This document shows, in pieces, positions 5,078-9,010 of a stretch of 9,010 nucleotides of DNA. The stretch's first letter is position 1. Every line of letters starts with the position of its first letter. The position numbers were made by a program, and so were the translations under genes. The notes below the pieces were generated by a model. That model made no database searches, was not told the origin of the DNA, and saw only the letters and a list, made by a program, of their open reading frames with translations. Source of the stretch: Bin80 sp022820435 (GTDB lineage: Bacteria > Bacteroidota > Rhodothermia > Rhodothermales > Bin80); assembly GCA_022820435.1 (NCBI GenBank), contig JAJEFL010000102.1:1-9010 (forward strand), given 5' to 3'.

Positions 5078-7423
5078 TCAATGAATGACTGCGACTTTGC
5101 CATATGCCACCCCCTCCCCGTTTTTTCCTGAGGCAACAATCAGATACATCCCCGAAGGAACGAGCCGGCCATCCTGATCCCGACCGTCCCAGATCCCCCG
5201 CCCCCCCCGTGCCTGCATTCGCCGCACCAACTCTCCATGCACTGCCATGACAGAAATTTCGGTTTCCGAAACCAGGCCTTCAATATAAATTTGAGGATCT
5301 GCACCGGCGGCAACCTCTGCCGGATTGGGATAAATAAACAAATCCCTCGTCCGCTCCGACGGCTGGATCGCATCACTAAGTACGCTGATGAGTCCCTTAT
5401 CCGTTCCCAGAAAAACACGCCCACTGGCTCCTTCAACGGCCACCGTGGTTACGACATCTGAAAAAAGAGGAGAGTTGTCAGATTTATAGTGTGCAATCTG
5501 CCTGTATCCATCACTCTCCGAAATCAGGTAAATCCCATCCGGGGTTGCCATCCATAGCCGGTTGGACGGATCTACTGCAATATCATTGACTCCCAGTCCG
5601 CGCAGTACATAGGTCCCGGATGTGCGATCTTTCCACACAGGCCATACCGCCTGCAGAGCGGGATCATTTGCTGCAAATGTACCACTTTGAAAATATGCCG
5701 GACCTCCACTGGTGCCGACCCAAACCCGTCCGTTCAAGTCTTCTGCGAGTGTATGGATCTGGGTTCCCGGCAGCCCCGCGCCATTGGACCCGGGAGTTGC
5801 ATAATATGTGCATACATCATCGGCTGCATCTTCAGGTGTCTCATTCGTGTCCAGAATGAGCAGCCCCTGGGTAATTCTCAAGTTCCCCCGATCCAGTAAA
5901 ATGATCCACTTGATTCCGTTAGAATCAATAAGGATCTCCCCCAGCGCACTCGTCTGGGTTGCCCCCTTACAGCTGGGTGGCAAAAGGCGGACCCATGTTC
6001 CATCGGGGGTGCGCACATGTAACGGATAAGGGGATGTTGTGTTGGTCACCCACAGTGTCCCATCCTCTTCGCTTGCCACGCCCCCGACAATGATGTAATT
6101 TTGCGTCCCGGCTGCTGGAAGGAGCGTTGAATTGTTTTGGTCGTACGTCGTAATCACATCTCCAGGAGATACCTGTGCCAGACCAGCACCGCGAGAGCCG
6201 GCCCACGCAATCCCTGCACCATCCACATGTACCCGCCAATAACTCCCCCTTCCAGCCAACTCTTCAAAAAAACGCCCCGTAAAATTTGTCCATTCCTCGC
6301 TTGAATCCATGCGATAGAACCCGGCCCCGGAAATCCCCGGTTGTGCGGCAGCCCAGAGACTTCCATCCGGACTGATCGCTAAATCTCCAAATGGAGAATC
6401 AAAGGGACCCTCAGGATAAAGACCTTTACTGACAAGATTGAGCGAGAGCGGCTCCGTCCCCTGTCTGTAATGATTCAACCCACTGCCCGCATCTCCAAGC
6501 CATACATCCCCTGCATTGTTCGTGGATACTGCACGCAAATCCTGATACTCTCCGACTAGAATCGTCTCTCTGCCATGGATATCATAGGCACGCAACCGGA
6601 ATGGCGTTACCGCCAGAACATGATCATCAAGAATCCCAAAATCCAGAATCTCACGTGTACCGTTCCCAACCCGCTGATAGTTTCCGGCCGACATTCGCCT
6701 TCCCATCCCGAAAGGAGTCCCTACGTACAGATGCCCATGATGATAGACAATATCGGTGACCTGTGAAACCGGAAGGATCGTATTTTCGGATGTCCAGCTG
6801 CTTGGATCCTGAAGGCTTCTGCCTGAAAGCGGTGCATAAGCGATGCCTGCATCTGTGCCGACCCATATTCCTGTCCCGCCACCAGGGATCTGATTCACAA
6901 TCACATCATTGACCGGGGTGGCAGCTGACAGTGCACCAAATCGGCTGTATGTGTCGCGGACTTCATTGCGAACGGGATCAAAAACCACCAGCCCGAATCC
7001 GGTTGCAATCAGCAGGCTGTCTCCCTGCACTTCCATCGCATTAATGACCTTGAAGGGGAAGCGCTCACTTCGGTAGATATCGAAATAAGCAGTAATCTCG
7101 CCAGATGTGATCTCTAGCCGGTCAAAGACTCCGTCTGCGTATCCAATCCATACAAATTGGCGCACAGAATCCCATACAACTGCCTGCACATTTACATCAT
7201 AAAGGCCCTCGGCAGCCGTATATCGTTCAATCTCACCACTGTCTGGATTATAGCCAAAAACCCCCCCGGTGGAAGCAACCCAGACCATCCCCTCCCCCGC
7301 CGACATCCCCGTCACCTCACGTGCACTGGTGTGCGCGGTCCATGACCGTGCGGATTGTGCGCAAACTGATCGAACCGAGAAGGACACAACAAGTCCGATA
7401 CCTATACATGTCAGCACTTTCAT
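5078..7423 (-). CDS. porZ: Type IX secretion system protein PorZ (two-propeller surface protein with sorting domain)
   Basis: A signal peptide (about 1-22, cleaved near VCAQ) leads to repeated propeller blades of the two-component-regulator type. Examples are MVWVASTGGVFGYNPDSGEI, FVWIGYADGVFDRLE, GIWVGTDAGIAYAPL, DVWLGDAGSGLNHYR, LWAAAQPGISGAGFYR, RVWVGTSGGPAYFQSG, RLWMATPDGIYLISES and RVFLGTDKGLISVLS. A C-terminal type A sorting domain (about 692-781) has YPNP near 698 and the typical WDGRDQDGRLVPSGMYLIVASG strand set. In Porphyromonas, PorZ (776 residues) sits at the cell surface in the attachment complex that links cargo to A-LPS. The 781-residue length, the early IGYADG motif and the two-propeller-plus-CTD order all match. 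It starts 12 nt after ribH with a modest AGG five bases before the ATG, so it is likely co-transcribed with ribH. A generic T9SS-exported propeller protein is the main alternative. Confidence 0.85.
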   Translation of the reverse strand: MKVLTCIGIGLVVSFSVRSVCAQSARSWTAHTSAREVTGMSAGEGMVWVASTGGVFGYNPDSGEIERYTAAEGLYDVNVQAVVWDSVRQFVWIGYADGVFDRLEITSGEITAYFDIYRSERFPFKVINAMEVQGDSLLIATGFGLVVFDPVRNEVRDTYSRFGALSAATPVNDVIVNQIPGGGTGIWVGTDAGIAYAPLSGRSLQDPSSWTSENTILPVSQVTDIVYHHGHLYVGTPFGMGRRMSAGNYQRVGNGTREILDFGILDDHVLAVTPFRLRAYDIHGRETILVGEYQDLRAVSTNNAGDVWLGDAGSGLNHYRQGTEPLSLNLVSKGLYPEGPFDSPFGDLAISPDGSLWAAAQPGISGAGFYRMDSSEEWTNFTGRFFEELAGRGSYWRVHVDGAGIAWAGSRGAGLAQVSPGDVITTYDQNNSTLLPAAGTQNYIIVGGVASEEDGTLWVTNTTSPYPLHVRTPDGTWVRLLPPSCKGATQTSALGEILIDSNGIKWIILLDRGNLRITQGLLILDTNETPEDAADDVCTYYATPGSNGAGLPGTQIHTLAEDLNGRVWVGTSGGPAYFQSGTFAANDPALQAVWPVWKDRTSGTYVLRGLGVNDIAVDPSNRLWMATPDGIYLISESDGYRQIAHYKSDNSPLFSDVVTTVAVEGASGRVFLGTDKGLISVLSDAIQPSERTRDLFIYPNPAEVAAGADPQIYIEGLVSETEISVMAVHGELVRRMQARGGRGIWDGRDQDGRLVPSGMYLIVASGKNGEGVAYGKVAVIH

Positions 7424-7435
7424 TCTGGCCTGAAC

Positions 7436-7945
7436 TTAGGAGAATTTTCGGAATAGGGTTGCCATCTCCAGAGCGGCCAGCGCGGCTTCCTCTCCCTTAT
7501 GATCCGGACCGGCCCCGGAGCGCAGTTTGGCCTGTCCGATATGTTCCGGGGTGATCACCCCGAGCGCAATTGGGGTCTGGGTATTCAGCGCTACGCTCTG
7601 CAATCCACTGACACAGGCGTCACTGATGACTTCAAAATGGTAGGTCTCCCCTCGGATGACGGCTCCGAGAGCAATGACCGCATCATAGACTTTACGCTGC
7701 GCCATGTGCTGCACGGTAAGTGGCAGTTCATAGGCACCGGGGCACCACCATACATCAATATGCTTCACCTTGTGTTCCGAGAGTGTTTCGATACAGCCGT
7801 CCAGCAAATTTCGTGTGATGGCTTCATTGAATCTGCTGACCGCAATTCCAAACCTAGCCGCTTCCGGCTGGTCAAGGCTGCCCTTATATTCTGTTATAAT
7901 CGGGGATGTCTGGTGGCTTGATATATCCTTGTTTTTCTGGGACAT
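7436..7945 (-). CDS. ribH: 6,7-dimethyl-8-ribityllumazine synthase
   Basis: This enzyme condenses 5-amino-6-ribitylaminouracil with 3,4-dihydroxy-2-butanone-4-phosphate, the penultimate step of riboflavin synthesis, usually in a pentameric or 60-mer shell. Family motifs are present in order: RFN (38-40) with the aromatic for the substrate ring, CPGAYELP (68-75), ALGAVIRGETYHFEVISD (92-109) with catalytic H103, and LGVITPEHIGQA with R142 at the phosphate-binding position. KGEEAALAALEMA (150-162) forms the C-terminal helix. The length of 169 is slightly long because of a polar N-terminal tail of about 28 residues. The ATG at 7945 is the first of the frame; no Shine-Dalgarno sequence is evident. 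It is the upstream member of the ribH-porZ pair. I see no FMN riboswitch in the DNA upstream. Confidence 0.96.
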   Translation of the reverse strand: MSQKNKDISSHQTSPIITEYKGSLDQPEAARFGIAVSRFNEAITRNLLDGCIETLSEHKVKHIDVWWCPGAYELPLTVQHMAQRKVYDAVIALGAVIRGETYHFEVISDACVSGLQSVALNTQTPIALGVITPEHIGQAKLRSGAGPDHKGEEAALAALEMATLFRKFS

Positions 7946-8499
7946 CGAAGAGAGTTTGCTGCGACATGCTCCCGTATACTCATTCGGATCCCTTCTGCTC
8001 CTTCCACTTTACGGCTGCCAGTACTCCCTGAAGATCCCTGTGTACGGCTGGCCTGATCCAGGAGACGGAGGCGAAATATAAAAACTTCAGACCTGCCGTC
8101 CTCTTTTTCTGCGCTGGCCGGATTTTCTATCCACAAAAATGCCGGTAGAAGCAGATTTCCTGACCAGCATGGCGATCCAGTCAGCATGTCAGACGCTTTG
8201 CACCAAGATGCCCCACAGGCAAAACCACCCCACTTACCTTTGCATGAATACATCCGATCGTTGAAGACGGACATCCCGACAGGAACATATACGCGTGGAC
8301 ATAGAATGGCTGATGTACGGGAACAGATCTCCGGCGCATGGCCATCACGATCTTGATTCATTGTGAACAGGTGCATCTGGAACCCTGGAGACACAATCCA
8401 GCCAATTCCTCGACAAAACCAATGCACCCCCATCCATGAATTCCTCCAATTCCAGAATCCTTCATATTCCTTCGTCACTTCCTGAACACATCTTCCGAA

Positions 8500-8505
8500 A
8501 TTATA
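8500..8505 (-). promoter_or_regulatory. Perfect TATAAT box facing ribH
   Basis: The minus strand reads GTGGTATAATTTCGG, a consensus -10 hexamer. The region 16-18 nt upstream holds no clear TTGACA-like hexamer. Start would fall near 8493, leaving a 5' leader of about 550 nt before the ribH ATG unless another promoter lies closer. Confidence 0.35.
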
Positions 8506-8588
8506 CCACTAAACAGACAGAATCTCCAGACGTAAAATTGCCAGTCTAGATGGATTTTCGGACGGATACGACCGCTCCTCTAAGACGG

Positions 8589-8647
8589 GGATGGCTTTGG
8601 TCTCCTTACTGCCATCCTGGTTTCAGGAAAGGATGCGCTGTTTTTTT
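8589..8647 (+). terminator. Mutually exclusive hairpins ending in a T7 tract
   Basis: GGATGGC (8589-8595) can pair with GCCATCC (8611-8617). The same right arm can instead pair as CATCCT (8613-8618) with AGGATG (8630-8635), or as TCCTG/CAGGA (8615-8619 with 8624-8628). TTTTTTT follows at 8641-8647, after a CGCTG gap. The arrangement resembles a terminator with a competing upstream arm. No gene is identified upstream on the plus strand. Confidence 0.3.
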
Positions 8648-8725
8648 CTGTATTCTGACGATACACGATTCATGCCTGACCCATCTTCACAATTTCATAG
8701 TGACATAAAAAAACGGATCCCTCCT

Positions 8726-8750
8726 AGTCCCATTTTTGGGCTTTTTTTTT
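8726..8750 (+). terminator. Rho-independent-terminator-like hairpin with a T9 tract
   Basis: CCCA (8729-8732) pairs with TGGG (8737-8740) around a TTTT loop. The stem extends to AG(T)CCCA/TGGGCT if the T at 8728 is bulged out. TTTTTTTTT follows at 8742-8750. The stem is short but the T tract is strong. It would terminate plus-strand transcription, yet no plus-strand gene is recognised before it. Confidence 0.35.
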
Positions 8751-9010
8751 GAGGGGCCATAAGTGCGTGTCTTTACAGAGTCGATCGGGTTGATTTAAGG
8801 TGGTTTATGTACCGGCCTGTCCCAACTTTTTTCCCGTTTTTCAGCGCAATTTCCCCCCGTCTTTCTGAAGCAAGCATAGCAGGGGCTGCTCCGTCTGGAG
8901 TCGGTTCGATCCGCCATCATGTAGAGAGGAATTTGCGTCACGAGTCGGGTGGTTTTTGGGGGACTTTTTTCTGCCGAATGCGCTCCTGTTTTGTTTGGGT
9001 GGCTCGGGGA

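Larger units (their letters stand above)
7946..9010. other. About 1 kb without a convincing gene upstream of ribH
   Basis: One long minus frame exists (7894-8478, GTG start, 194 codons). It overlaps the start of ribH by 52 nt in another frame, is rich in Trp and Cys, and matches nothing I know. Remaining frames are short. The stretch contains a TATAAT facing ribH, nested hairpins at 8589-8635, a T-tract hairpin at 8726-8750, and many T, G and C homopolymer runs towards the window end (8827-8980). It may be a long 5' leader plus decayed DNA, or it may carry an unrecognised RNA. Confidence 0.5.

Noticed and set aside
7894..8478. 194-residue minus-strand ORF called as a gene
   Set aside because: It overlaps the ribH start out of frame, is unusually rich in Trp and Cys, and shows no motif. 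Kept only as a finding to test.
7946..8500. FMN riboswitch upstream of ribH
   Set aside because: The conserved AGGGGCAGGGTGAAATTCCC-type core and the GGTGAAATTCC repeat are not present on the minus strand.
8891..8925. tRNA or tmRNA T-arm (GGTTCGATCC)
   Set aside because: The loop resembles TTCGANY, but the second stem pair is G/G and no acceptor or anticodon arm can be drawn around it.
1..9010. CRISPR array
   Set aside because: No set of regularly spaced direct repeats was seen anywhere in the window.

Overview
The window looks chromosomal and comes from a member of the wider Bacteroidota group (Bacteroidota, Rhodothermota or Balneolota). The best evidence is a PorZ-type type IX secretion component with a two-propeller layout and a C-terminal type A sorting domain, plus a DUF4105/Lnb-type membrane protein. 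Both are characteristic of that group. Base composition is moderate, with slightly more G+C than A+T. Most starts lack a strong, well-spaced Shine-Dalgarno sequence, which also fits. I cannot assign a genus.

Left part, 1 to about 1300: an 18-codon reading-frame end, then a cluster of hairpins and palindromes between about 67 and 247. The most striking is a 54-nt near-palindrome at 109-162. Next comes a broken remnant (about 241-664) of an MmeI-like restriction/methyltransferase protein, retaining only the stretch up to SAM motif I, which itself carries a Gly to Arg change. From 665 to 1304 I recognise no gene. The left end looks like decayed accessory DNA.

Middle part, 1305-5022: a minus-strand pair nth -> gpmI (endonuclease III, then cofactor-independent phosphoglycerate mutase, 20 nt apart). 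Head to head with nth, only 15 nt away, lies a plus-strand Lnb-like lipoprotein N-acyltransferase candidate. Its last 12 codons and its stop lie inside a minus-strand tRNA-Glu(UUC) gene, which follows tRNA-His(GUG) by 9 nt.

Right part, 5078-7945: a minus-strand pair ribH -> porZ (lumazine synthase, then the type IX secretion surface protein, 12 nt apart). Upstream of ribH, about 1 kb (7946-9010) holds no convincing gene. It contains a TATAAT box facing ribH, a set of mutually exclusive hairpins before a T-tract, and a second T-tract hairpin.

The genes are mostly housekeeping: DNA base-excision repair, glycolysis, riboflavin synthesis and two tRNAs. Two envelope genes (lnb-like, porZ) give the lineage signature. 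The clearest unusual features are the tRNA/CDS antisense overlap, the very short divergent nth/lnb spacer with a shared palindrome, the half zinc ribbon ending Nth, and the hairpin cluster beside the methyltransferase relic. I did not find a convincing new multi-gene system.
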